A DNA stretch of 64,000 nucleotides from Smallanthus sonchifolius (Eukaryota > Streptophyta > Magnoliopsida > Asterales > Asteraceae): assembly GCA_023525975.1 (NCBI GenBank), contig CM042028.1:79793501-79857500 (forward strand), written 5' to 3'. The notes below the pieces were generated by a model that did no database searches, was not told the DNA's origin, and saw nothing but the letters and a program-made list of their open reading frames with translations. A program made the translations under genes and the position numbers. Below, piece after piece: positions 1-9,282 of this stretch (the stretch's first letter is position 1; each line of letters starts with the position of its first letter).

Positions 1-395
1 CTATTTATTTTTTTTAATTATCAACGAACACTTTGGGTTTCCCATGTCATTTCTTCATTTTCTTCTTCTCTCTTCCTCTCTCTAATATTTTTTTTCCATT
101 AAAGCTTTAAGCTTTCATAGCTTTTTATAGAAAAAATTATCATCTTTACTTCAAATTATCATCAACCTCTTTGGTTTCTTTCCCTCTTGGTTTGTTGAAA
201 ATCGGATGACGGGTGCCTCTTAGCATATTTTAGGAAGGTGCCTACTAAGAGAGATAAAAAATTTCCCACTACACAGATGAATCTTAGCGGGTGCCTCGTC
301 ACCCACTGAACCCTACATGAATTTGCCCTGAAGACGACAAATCAAAGGATAAAACTTATGATCGATCGAGGTCTGGTTTGGTTGAATTGGTAATT
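1..395. other. AT-rich sequence downstream of the SAUR gene
   Basis: No gene seen. The stretch is pyrimidine-rich at its left end and AT-rich overall. It lies directly 3' of the minus-strand SAUR gene, so the part near 300-395 probably holds that gene's 3' UTR. Confidence 0.4.
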
Positions 396-701
396 TCATC
401 CCATGATGGAGAAGAGAGACAGGAAATCATCTTCATGACAAGGAATGGTTAACCCCATTCCATGATCGAACCCAAACTCTTCCTTGGCTTGTTGTAGCAA
501 GCTTTGGAAGTCTTTGTGATGTAGCCATGATATGGGCACAACATATCGGCTTCTTGTTTCTCCGACGTAAACTACAAAGTGTCCTTTAGGGACGTCTGTT
601 GGTGGGTAGCCATTGTCGTCTCTAAAGTTTGAGCATTTCTTGACGATTTTCTTGAGGGCTATAGCTTGTGCTTGCTTGTTGTGTGATTTTCTAAGACCCA
701 T
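396..701 (-). CDS. SAUR family auxin-responsive protein
   Basis: Small auxin-up RNA protein of 101 residues, intronless as is usual in the family. Known members bind and inhibit PP2C.D phosphatases, keep plasma-membrane H+-ATPase active and so promote cell expansion. Visible in the sequence: a basic N-terminus (about residues 1-25) and the core SAUR domain from about residue 38 (VPKGHFVVYVGE), the RYVVPISWL block and the LLQQAKEEFGF block. The C-terminal motif reads IPCHEDDFLSL, close to the usual IPCxxxxF signature. The start was chosen because the conserved MGLRKS-type leader begins there and a TATA box lies about 80 bases upstream. The frame is intact. Which numbered SAUR it matches cannot be told here. 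Confidence 0.93.
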   Translation of the reverse strand: MGLRKSHNKQAQAIALKKIVKKCSNFRDDNGYPPTDVPKGHFVVYVGETRSRYVVPISWLHHKDFQSLLQQAKEEFGFDHGMGLTIPCHEDDFLSLFSIMG

Positions 702-781
702 TGTGGATTTGTTTGTATATGTATGGAGTGGTGGTAGTGAAGGGTTGAAGATAAGATGATGGTAAATGTAGAAGAGGACGT

Positions 782-790
782 TTTTTATAA
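782..790 (-). promoter_or_regulatory. TATA box of the SAUR gene
   Basis: On the minus strand this reads TTATAAAAAA, about 80 bases upstream of the SAUR start codon. That spacing suits a plant core promoter with a short 5' UTR. Confidence 0.55.
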
Positions 791-1515
791 GGGGGGGCTA
801 AGGGGCAGATGCATGTGGAGGCGTAGCCATGGGCAGGACCGCAGGTGGTAAGCAAGGTGGTTTCTTGAGAAGGAGTGATTATGTAATCAATTATGTGTTC
901 TTACCCTTTAACTTTGGGACACCATGACCCATTGGACCCTTCTATTTATGTCTAAAATATCAACGACTTAAAGTCGATCTAGTAAAGAGATCGAAACACA
1001 TGACAAATCCTTTGTAAATCATAAGCGCAATTGCGCAAATCCTTTGTAAATGGTAAGTTGTTTTTCTATAAAATGGTGGTAGTCAATTGGTGTATCTTTT
1101 GTTTAATTTCGTTTGCAGTCTAATATTGGTTATTTGAGTTTGCAATTCGCAGTCGTTTGCTTAAGTATTGTGTTAGTCAATGATGAAGTTCGCTTTATTT
1201 TACATGTATAATGATGTTTTTTCTTTCTCCTCCTCCACCAGTGATTTAATATAACTGTTTTAACCGGCCCATTTTGACGGTAACTTTTTACCCCCACTGA
1301 TGAAAAATCTTGAGTCCTCCGATGTGTGAATATATATAAACACTCATGTATCCATGCACACATTTGTTACCTATCAATTAAAAAATGTTTTATCATTTAT
1401 ATGATCACATGATGATATACTTAAATGGTGTCATATATCAAAATCCATAAAGGTTTGACTTACCAGGAGTTTGTGTGTGTGTGTGTATATATATATATAA
1501 ATATATATATATATA
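791..1515. other. SAUR promoter side and intergenic DNA ending in a TG/TA microsatellite
   Basis: No gene seen. The left part is presumed SAUR upstream DNA. A 77-codon minus-strand ORF at 1130-1363 has no family features. A (TG)n(TA)n microsatellite occupies about 1472-1515 and abuts the next element. Confidence 0.4.
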
Positions 1516-2031
1516 CATGGGAGGTTCAAAAAAATAAGTGAATTTTCGTTAATAAACCTAAGAAATGATTTCTTTTTTAACCGAAACCGGGTCAAACGAA
1601 CTCCGATTGAGCTTATTCCAGCGGCGTTGAAACCGGCTCGTCGAGGTTTTTGAGGGGTGGGGGATTTAGGTTTTGGGGGGTGGGGGTTGGGGGGATTTAG
1701 GTTTTTGGGGGGTGGGGTGGGGGGATTTAGGTTTTTTTGGAGGTGGAGTGGGTAGGTTTAGGTTTTTGAGGGGTGGGGTTGGAGGATTTAGGTTTTTGAG
1801 GGGTGGGGGTGGGGTGGTTAGGTTTTTGGGTTTACCTTTAGGGTTTAGCTTTAAGGTTTAGCTTTAACGTTTAGCTTTTAGGGTTTAGCTTTATGGGTTT
1901 AGGGTTTTAGCTCTAGGCTTTATTTCGCCGAGTCGGTTCCAATGCCGCTGAAATTAGTTCAATCGGAGTTCATTTGACCCAATTTATTAGGTTTCTTAGT
2001 GAAAATTCACTTATTAGCGGAAACATCCACC
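1516..2031. mobile_element. Long-terminal-inverted-repeat element (MULE-like MITE)
   Basis: The two ends are inverted repeats of roughly 100 bases. The left arm (about 1532-1650) reads AATAAGTGAATTTTCGTTAA and continues through CTCCGATTGAGC and GAAACCGGCTCG. The right arm (about 1920-2014), reverse-complemented, gives AATAAGTGAATTTTCACTAA, CTCCGATTGAAC and GGAACCGACTCG. TA-dinucleotide runs flank both sides (TATATATAT), compatible with a 9-bp target duplication but low in complexity. No transposase is present. The exact outer ends are uncertain by about 15 bases. Confidence 0.6.
1655..1912 (+). repeat. G-rich, telomere-like minisatellite inside the inverted-repeat element
   Basis: Roughly five units of about 35 bases alternate GGGGGGTGGGG-type runs with GATTTAGGTTTTT. 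They grade into TTTAGGGTTTAGCTTTA units resembling the plant telomere repeat TTTAGGG. A glycine/phenylalanine-rich 62-residue ORF across it is a by-product of the repeat. Confidence 0.75.
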
Positions 2032-2537
2032 GTATATATATCTTACATTAAAATGCATAACTCTTTTTTGTTTGTTTTTCACGTAAACGAAAGATGTAAA
2101 ATTAAAATGTAACAACTGTAAGCCATTATGTATTTCCAAAAAACTGTAGGGTAAATGCAGAATTGGTCGTGCATGGGGTTCGTACGGGTGGACCCAAAAG
2201 TTATGTAGGCGCGTACGTTGTATTAGTAATGAAGGTACAAAAAGTGGCCAAGGAATGTAAGGCATCTGCTAGATGGGACCTTCATTCCTACCCTGCAATC
2301 CATACTCGGACTTTAGACTTTTGGTATATGTTGTCCGACCCCGACTTTTCTTCCGATCTATTTTGACTTTTGCTACAGTATTTCGATAACACATACACGT
2401 ATTCAAACACGCTTTGTACACATATAGATGTTTGTGTATCATCAACAGTACTTAAGGTACTTATACAAGTCCAACAACTTCAGTTATGATTAAATAGCTC
2501 TAGAAATTATTTGTTTTTATTAAAAATATAGATATAA
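2032..2537. other. Intergenic DNA without a recognisable gene
   Basis: Short ORFs exist on both strands at 2014-2366 but share no family motif and overlap in antisense. I see no repeat structure here. Confidence 0.35.
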
Positions 2538-2580
2538 CTAGGTATTAAACCCAAGCAGCGCGCGAGACGGTAAAAGTTTA
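2538..2580 (-). mobile_element. Helitron-like 3' terminus
   Basis: Read on the minus strand the segment ends GCGCGCTGCTTGGGTTTAAT then ACCTAG, followed by a T. This is the pattern of plant Helitron 3' ends (GC-rich stretch, then CTAG before a host T). The 5' end of the element was not found. Confidence 0.35.
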
Positions 2581-2864
2581 ACATCTTTGAAAGTTAGTGA
2601 GAAGGTTGATGACGTTCAAAACATTATATAAAAAAATGAAACCGTTAAAAAAGTTATTGTGAAATAAATTAACATTCTCTAAACTTTATTTAAAAAAACA
2701 AAATCTTTACGCGTTGCGACGCTTTAAACTGCGGAAAAAACTAACAAAATTTGACTTAGTATTTTTTTAAGATTGGTGAATTATATAATAAAAGGAAAAA
2801 AAATTAAAAACAATGCAAAAAAAATTATTATTAATGGAAAATGAAAAAGAAACAAAAAGTGGAC

Positions 2865-3300
2865 TGATCTGGCATGCTAGGGGAAGCGGGACTTGAACCC
2901 GGGTGGAAGAGGCGGGAGGGGAACGCGCTAACCACCACGCCCAAGAATGGATTCTTGTTATTTCGCACCATCAGTTTTATTTATTTAGATATTAAATCGT
3001 GGAAAAACAAAAAAAGGAAAAGAGAGGTTGCCACATGACAGCCTCTGATTGGTTGCTTAAACAATGTTCATCACACTAACAAACATTGGTTACTCGAACC
3101 CGGTTGGAGGTGGTGGAAGGGGAACGCGCTGACCACCACGCCCGAGACTGGATTCTTGTTATTTTTAGCCATCAATTGTATTTATTTACATTATATATCA
3201 TGGAAATATGGCAGGTTCTGATTGGTTGCTTAAACATTATTCATCACGCTCACAAACATTGGCCGGATAAATGCCTCAAACCCGGGTGAATAGTTTATTA
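2865..3300. repeat. Tandem repeat of about 200 bp with tRNA-like boxes
   Basis: Two full units and a partial third start near 2880, 3090 and 3270. Each has a CTNGAACCCGG block, a GGGGAACGCGCT(A/G)ACCACCACGCCC block, GATTCTTGTTATTT, and GATTGGTTGCTTAAACA before the next unit. On the minus strand, GGGCGTGGTGGTTAGCGCGTT and GGGTTCAAGTCCCG look like the A and B boxes of a tRNA gene, but no full cloverleaf folds. It could be an old tRNA-derived SINE in tandem. Confidence 0.6.
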
Positions 3301-3662
3301 TTGTAATTAATTATATTATATAAAATATTAACTATATCGACTTAATACTGGTAGGTTTTTATATAATGGTGTCCTTAATGCCAAGATCCATGTGATAGTA
3401 ACGACACAATACAAAATAGGAATAAGTATATATTGTATAATTTCAAGCCATCGTTGTCGCTTTAAATGGGGTGGGACAGTATGATTTAATTATTTTGTCA
3501 AGTCAATTTTTTATGTTGGTTGGTTGGATACTTGGATAGATTACAAAACTCTAGCATATAACATGTCTAACGTTTGTCAAACATTTACCACATTAAAAAA
3601 ACTTTTATAAGTATAGTTTAGTTTGAGAAAATCAGACAATCTTTTCGAATATATTATATACT
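3301..3662. other. AT-rich intergenic DNA
   Basis: No ORF, repeat or motif of note seen. Confidence 0.3.
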
Positions 3663-3670
3663 CTTCTAAT

Positions 3671-4675
3671 TAGGGCCGTAAACAAACCGCACGTTTAGCG
3701 AACAATTCGTTTACGTTCGGCAGGAAGTTCGTTTACGAAACATACATAAGGAATTTCGTTCGATTAATTAAATAAACGAACACGAACAGAGGTCGTGTTT
3801 GTTCAATTACGTTCGTGAACATTCGATAATATATGTTCGTTTATTTTTTTTCATTTACGTTTGTATAATTTCTTTTATATATGTTCGTTCCTTTAAAGGT
3901 GTTTTATGTGTTTTAATTTTTAATATTTAGTTTATTTCCCGAACATTTAAACTGGAAACCCTGGTCATTTGATGCTTGTATCTCATTAAAAATTTAGTAA
4001 TTTGAAACTTAGATCTTCGAGACATTATTTTGAGATAATTATGTTTATAATTATTATGTCTTTTTTTTGAAAGGCGGACATTGAATGTCTAGTGCTTAAT
4101 TTTATATTTATTTAAGGTGATTATGTCTAATGTTTGGGATTAAGAATGTCGATTTTATTTTTTTAAATGGTATATGTTCGTTTGTTCGTGAACCATTCGT
4201 AAACAAGTTCAATTCCTTAATGAACGAACATGAACAAAAATTTTCGTTAGGTTATGTGTTAGTGAACCGTTCGTGAACAAGTTCAATGCTAAACGAACGA
4301 ACATGAACAAAGTTTTATTCAGTTCGTTTACAACCCTACTTAAAATCATTTCACAATAGTTTGTAATTATTATGTCTAACTTGTGTCTTTGTTTTGGGAT
4401 AGTTATGTTTATAATTATCATGTCAAGTGCTTAATTTTATATTTATTTAAGGTGATTATGTCTAATGTTTGGGATTAAGAATGTCGATTTTATTTTTTAA
4501 AATGGTATATGTTCGTTTGTTCGTGAACCATTCGTAAACAAGTTCAATTCCTTAATGAACGAACACGAACAAGAATTTTCGTTAGGTTATATGTGTTAGT
4601 AAACCGTTCGTGAACAAGTTCAATGCTAAACGAACGAACATAAACAAAGTTTTATTCAGTTCGTTTACAACCCTA
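3671..4675. mobile_element. hAT-type MITE with duplicated right end
   Basis: The left terminus TAGGGCCGTAAACAAACCG pairs with the right terminus, reverse complement TAGGGTTGTAAACGAACTG. Flanks CTTCTAAT (3663-3670) and CTTATAAT (4676-4683) form an 8-bp target duplication with one mismatch, as expected for hAT. The interior is rich in GTTCGT/ACGAAC inverted motifs. A 335-bp segment is repeated in tandem (about 4091-4425 and 4426-4690), so the right terminus occurs twice, first near 4340 and again at 4675. No transposase is present. Confidence 0.78.
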
Positions 4676-5028
4676 CTTATAATCATTTCACAATAGTTTC
4701 ATTCCTATAACCATTGTGAAACGAGCAACACCGACTCAGTTTGAGTCGGATGAGGATTCCTATAGTAAAGGAATACTATTAACAAGTATTACGTTCAAAT
4801 TAGGATTATTGTTTAAAGTTTGAATTAGTTCTTTTTTAGTTCAAATAAGAGACTTGAATAGAAATTAAGCTTTAGTTTAAATATGTGGTTTGGTTTTATC
4901 CTTTGTGATCAAAGATTCCAAGTTATTGATTAATAAGAAAAAGAGTCGTACCAGTTGTACAAAGTCTGGGTGTTCTTGTTTGTGATCGAGTAGTTTGGGT
5001 GATATCGGGTTGAATCAGTTTAATAAAC

Positions 5029-5040
5029 TGGCATCAAAGC
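5029..5040 (+). promoter_or_regulatory. Copia primer-binding site (tRNA-iMet type)
   Basis: TGGCATCAAAGC differs at two positions from TGGTATCAGAGC, the common plant copia site complementary to initiator Met-tRNA. It lies just inside the inferred 5' LTR and about 200 bases before the gag ATG. Confidence 0.65.
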
Positions 5041-5069
5041 CATTACTAATCAAGATTGAAAACCAATTG

Positions 5070-5165
5070 AAGACCTCATCTAGTGAAAACCAATCGAAGA
5101 TTCCACCGAGTGAATACCGATCAAAGATCTCATGCAGTGAAGATCGATCGAAGAACTCATCCAGC
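5070..5165 (+). repeat. 27-bp tandem repeats in the copia leader
   Basis: Three to four units of the form AGTGAAxACCGATC-AAGATCTCAxCC follow each other between the primer-binding site and the gag start. Spacing is 27 bases, a multiple of three, so an ORF crosses them. Confidence 0.6.
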
Positions 5166-5375
5166 ATAAGACCGAGCACACATCTGTAATAATCATATTA
5201 CGATCCAAATCCACCACTAAACCAATTCATCCTATTATGGCAAACTTCCAGGTTGTTGGCTAGATCAAGAAACTAAACAGCAAAACTACAATACACAGAC
5301 AACGTGCATAAGTTGCTATCTGCAAGGACAAGATATCTGGGAAGTTGTTAATGGATATGAAACTACACAACCAAA

Positions 5376-5520
5376 TGAAACACCCTACTTTTATTCTATT
5401 ATTTTTATCAGAGTTATTATGCGAAAAATTGTCTCAGTTTTCAAAAAACCTTGTCACCGTAGTGACACATGTATATTTTATTATAGATATTGTTTGTACA
5501 TGCAATATTCTATTACACAT
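5376..5520 (-). repeat. Truncated 3' LTR of the gypsy element
   Basis: About 145 bp closely match the 6606-6750 end of the full LTR, including ACACCCTACTTTTATTCTAT and CTTGTCACCGTAGTGACACA, then the similarity stops abruptly. Confidence 0.85.
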
Positions 5521-5529
5521 CGCACTCTC

Positions 5530-6459
5530 TTGGGTGTCTTTTCCCACAAGTTATACAATCTCTTACATCTTTCCTTTGAGAGGGACTGTTTTCGGGTTTC
5601 CTAAATTTGAATTTCTGAAGAGGTATAGGAGATGGATAATTCTCTCTTTTCCTTTTCCCGTCTCCTTCCTTCTGTCTCTTGAGCTATGTCTCTCATTCTC
5701 GAGCTCAATCTATCATTTCCTCCAAGTTCACACACTTAGACGGATGAATAAATTTTCTAATCTTCGTTTTCAGAACGAGATGGTGTCGAGTCATCCACAT
5801 CTCGGGGGTTGTCAGTAAAGCAGGACAGAATCTGGCTTTATCGAAGAAAATGCCAGTAATTTCATCCACCGATTCATTCGTTTGATGGAGTTGAAGAAAC
5901 TCCTCAGTAATTGTTTCAAGTACCGCTCGCGGGTAATAGTGCTTCAGGAAGATATCTTTGAATTCTTCCCACTTCATCTCTTTGATTTTATCTCTTCCTT
6001 TTTCTCTTTTCACTACTCCCCACCAATCATCAGCTCTCTCTTTCAGTTGGTTGGTGGCGAATGTTACCTCGTCCTCCTTACTGCAATGACAAGTATCAAA
6101 AACCATTTCCATTGCAGCTATCCATCTTTGACTTTCTAAGGGATTAACAGCTCCTTTGAACTCTATTGGTTTGCATGCCATAAAATCCTTGTACGTGAAT
6201 CGGTTTGATTTAGGATTTCTATCTTCTCCATTATGGGGTTTTTTGACCTCCTTATGGTTCTCAAACCAGCTTTCCAGTGAACTTTGTAATTCAGCTTGCA
6301 TAATCGGGAGGTTTCATCGAAAGTCTTACCTATTTCTAACGCAATCTGTCTCTGGATATTCTCCGGAACCTGTTCTACTTCGTTCTCGTCGGGAGGTGGA
6401 GACGCAGCTCTCCTATGACTCCCTTCATCATGTACCTCCATGTTCTGACGTTCAGCCAT
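5530..6459 (-). pseudogene. Ty3/gypsy gag pseudogene
   Basis: Gag (capsid) fragment of a plant gypsy element. The N-terminus MAERQNMEVHDEG begins at 6459. After a frameshift near 6308 the reading continues with the retrotrans_gag core: FKGAVNPLESQRWIAAMEMVF, FATNQLKERADDWWG, and the tail MKWEEFKDIFLKHYYP. It runs on toward a basic Arg/Glu-rich region (ARERDIAQETEGRR) before the deletion junction. There is no zinc knuckle and no pol. Frameshift plus truncation make it non-functional. Confidence 0.82.
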
Positions 6460-6590
6460 CGTTATGTCTAGCACTGGAATTTAAACATACATGCTTACTC
6501 GGACGGTCTCGGATTAAATCCCTATTCATATAACGAGCACTTTTGGTTTGAATTTAAGTACCCTTCCGATACTTAAATCCCTCAAACCGT

Positions 6591-6602
6591 GCTCTAATAC
6601 CT
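6591..6602 (-). promoter_or_regulatory. Gypsy primer-binding site (tRNA-iMet type)
   Basis: The minus strand reads AGGTATTAGAGC, two mismatches from TGGTATCAGAGC, a few bases inside the 5' LTR edge at 6606. Confidence 0.65.
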
Positions 6603-6605
6603 ACC

Positions 6606-8687
6606 TGAAACACCCTACTTTTATTCTATTATTTTTATCAGAGTTATGCGGAAAATGGTCCCATTTTTCAAAAAACCTTGTCACCGTAGTGACACATGTA
6701 TATTTTATTATAGATATTGTTTGTACATACAATATTCTATTACACATTACATAGGGATTCTTCATGCCGACAACCACATCCTCATGAAGCTTTATTCCAC
6801 GTGGCTCTTTTTTGCATTGCTTGGAAAACATTTTTACATTAGCGTACGTTTAGTAAGTACACTGCGTATTTTTATTTTATTAATCATTCTAGGCCTTTTC
6901 GCCTCATAGACTCAGCACCTTTACCAGGCTCTTCCGCCTATAGACTCGGCACCTTTCCATTCCCATTCACAAGGCCCTTCCCCCCGTAGACTCGGCACCT
7001 TTTTAATTTCATTCACAGGGCCTTCCGTCCCGTAGACTCGGCACCCTTTTCCATCAACCTCGTAGGTTATTCACTTAGAAGGCCCTTCCGCCCTATAGGC
7101 TCGGCACCTTGTTTTCTATTGGGACCTTGAGTGTCGTTGACTCATAGCCTCCTAATTTATCAAGCATTTATTTATATCATGCATATTTATCATGCATGTT
7201 TATGCTTGATTTAGACCAGTCCTCACCTTAAAACTTCGTAACGGTTTCTCCACAATACACTAAAGAGGTTTATATATAGGAATTACCAGCGACGTATCCA
7301 CCACCCCTTTAATGCTTTGTGAGTACTTTGTTATTCCATTTTAGGGTTTAGACTTGTTCCCATCACATATTCATATTTAACACATATAGCATGATTCTCT
7401 ATCATGCATTCACATATTCACATTCATCACGTATTACATGGTTGCATATCATGTATAGCATGACCCCATTTTCATACTTTTATTTAATCATTGCTCTAAT
7501 TCTTCATAAAGGTTTCTTCATGTTACGTTAAATAGGTTTATATATAGGGCGGTGTACCCACCACCCCTTTAACATCTCATGAATACTCCTTTATTTAGAA
7601 TTAAGCTTTCCATTTATTCCTGTCTATTTAATAGCATGACTTCTTCATGCTTTTATCCAGTTTGTAGTCCAACTCCTCACAAAGGCTTCTCTATGATACA
7701 ATAAAGAGCCGTATATACAGGGTGTACCAACGGCGTACCCACCACCCCCTTAATGTGTCATAGATATTCCTTTATTTGGAATTAAGCTTTCCTATTATTT
7801 ATTTCCGTTTATTTAGCATGCATTAGTGCTATGCTATTTATTCTTAGTCTATACCCCTAAACCTTCGTAATGGTTTCACCCTGAGGTATCAAAGAGGTTT
7901 AAATATAGGGTGTACCAGCGGCATACCCACCACCCCTTTAATATCTCATGGATACTCCATTATTCCGGTTTAGTGTTTAGACTAACCCACCATTATTCCC
8001 TCGTACCTTAGTCCCACACATAACACGTAATCATATAAATCACATAAACATTTATGTAACGTATGGGTCCAGTGTACTTACTATACCCTCGAGTTGTTCC
8101 CTACGCTCGTTCCTTGCTTAAATGTTTCTTTGGATCCGAACCGCACTCGCACTTAAACGCACCGCACCGGGCTTCTTTGCACGTTCTCATAATGTATCTA
8201 AGTGTTTGTGCGTTTGTGTGTTTGTGTGTTTGTTGTTTGCTTGTTTGTTGTTTTTGTGTGATGCTCCAAAACCAACGGCTTATCCCATCTATTTATAGCT
8301 GCCATCCTTGGCCCGTAACGGATTGTTACCAACAGTGACGGCCCATCACTGTTTTCTTGGCGGCTACGCACTTAGTGACCATGTAACGGATCGTTATCTT
8401 TCATGACGGTCCGTCATGACCCGTAATGGACCATTACCAATCGTGACGGTCCGTCATAGGGTTTACAAGCGTCAGATCAGAATGATGAGTCACAGGACAC
8501 GTGTCATTATCCGGTCAAGTCCTTGTTCAACCCTTAATGGACCGTTATCCCTCGTGACGGGCCGTCACGGCTCGTAACGGACCGTTACGGTCCGTCACAG
8601 CTAAAATTCCAAATTTTCATTTTTGACCCTGGACTTTCTGTTATTCGTCGTTCTTGTTTCTCGAGCCTTGAAATTTGGGATGTTACA
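6606..8687 (-). repeat. Full 5' LTR of the gypsy element (2082 bp)
   Basis: Bounded by TG...CA ends (minus strand TGTAACATCCC to GGTGTTTCA). A TATA box (TATAAATAG on the minus strand) lies near 8291-8299. Three internal repeat zones are visible: GACTCGGCACC units every 45-60 bp at about 6905-7110; four copies of a CCACCACCCCTTTAAT/TTAAT block near 7300, 7558, 7741 and 7928; and palindromic AACGGACCGTTA/GACGGTCCGTCA arrays at about 8310-8605. The palindromic type recurs in the solo LTR at 60129-61944, indicating related families. Confidence 0.85.
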
Positions 8688-9282
8688 TCAAAGAACGATG
8701 TTGGATGAGCAATAAACAAGTGGAAGATTAAAGTCGAGAAAGCTATGTTTTTACTAAAGACAACCGTTGAAGAAGAGTTATTAGAACAATTTCAAGAAGT
8801 CGAGGCACCCAAGCAGGCATGAGATATCCTTGCCAAACTATTTTTCATAAAGAATAATACCAAATTGTAACTATTTGAAAGTTAGTTGTTATCAATAGTT
8901 GAAAGCGATCTAACAATTTCTCAATACTTTCATAAGGTTAAAACCTTATGTCGAGAAATTGGGAAACTCGGCCAACAGTCATGAATTGCAGAACCATGGG
9001 TCAAAGAATCATCATCCACAGTCTTAAACATGAATTTGGGGGTTTTGTGACAACAATCCAAGGTTGGTGACTCAACCTTCGTTGTTGGAGTTCAAAAATA
9101 TATTGGCATGGCAAGAAGCTTTAGCCAAGCAACTGGCAGGAACCTATATCAAACCAAAAGGAGATCAAGCCCTTTACGCCAAGAAGTTAAAAGGAAAATA
9201 TTGGTTCAATAAACCACTCAATCGCAGCTACAACATGCCAAAAGGGCCCAGATGGAAAAATAAAAACCCTGACAAAGACTAG

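Larger units (their letters stand above)
5376..8687 (-). mobile_element. Ty3/gypsy element with a large internal deletion
   Basis: On the minus strand it begins TGTAACATCCC (8687) and ends GGTGTTTCA (5376). The flanks CCAAA (5371-5375) and TCAAA (8688-8692) form a 5-bp target duplication with one mismatch. It keeps one full LTR (6606-8687), a primer-binding site, most of gag and only the last ~145 bp of the other LTR (5376-5520). Protease, reverse transcriptase, RNase H and integrase are missing, so a deletion joins gag directly to LTR sequence near 5521. Confidence 0.85.
4700..9282 (+). mobile_element. Degenerate Ty1/copia element, split by a gypsy insertion
   Basis: An LTR-like stretch ends near 5028 and is followed by a primer-binding site, a leader and a copia-type gag. 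The gag is interrupted by a complete foreign element at 5376-8687. No protease, integrase, reverse transcriptase or 3' LTR was found after 9282, so the copy is truncated. The left LTR boundary is uncertain (somewhere around 4700-4770). Confidence 0.6.
5238..9282 (+). pseudogene. Copia gag pseudogene interrupted by a gypsy element
   Basis: Two halves of one copia gag (UBN2/gag-polypeptide type) lie at 5238-5375 and 8688-9282. The left half starts ATG GCA AAC TTC and contains YLQGQDIWEVVNGYE. The right half continues KWKIKVEKAMF, LLKTTVEEELLEQ, then DLTISQYFHKVKTLCREIG, and ends with a segment carrying LLEFKNILAWQEALAKQLAG. Reading passes from one half to the other once the gypsy element and one copy of its target duplication are ignored. 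Several in-frame stops and frameshifts show that it is dead. No CCHC zinc knuckle follows. Confidence 0.8.

Noticed and set aside
1673..1861. Gly/Phe-rich 62-residue ORF
   Set aside because: It is the translation of the G-rich minisatellite; repeat units, not codons, explain it.
2880..2945. Possible tRNA gene on the minus strand
   Set aside because: A- and B-box-like words are present, but the acceptor stem and anticodon arm do not form, and the unit recurs in tandem.
6890..7110. CRISPR-like evenly spaced repeats
   Set aside because: Units of GACTCGGCACC with variable spacing inside an LTR of a eukaryotic genome; no leader or cas genes.
8063..8338. ORF of 91 residues with Cys-rich stretch
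   Set aside because: Lies wholly in a gypsy LTR; the Cys/Val run is a TGTTTGTG simple repeat.
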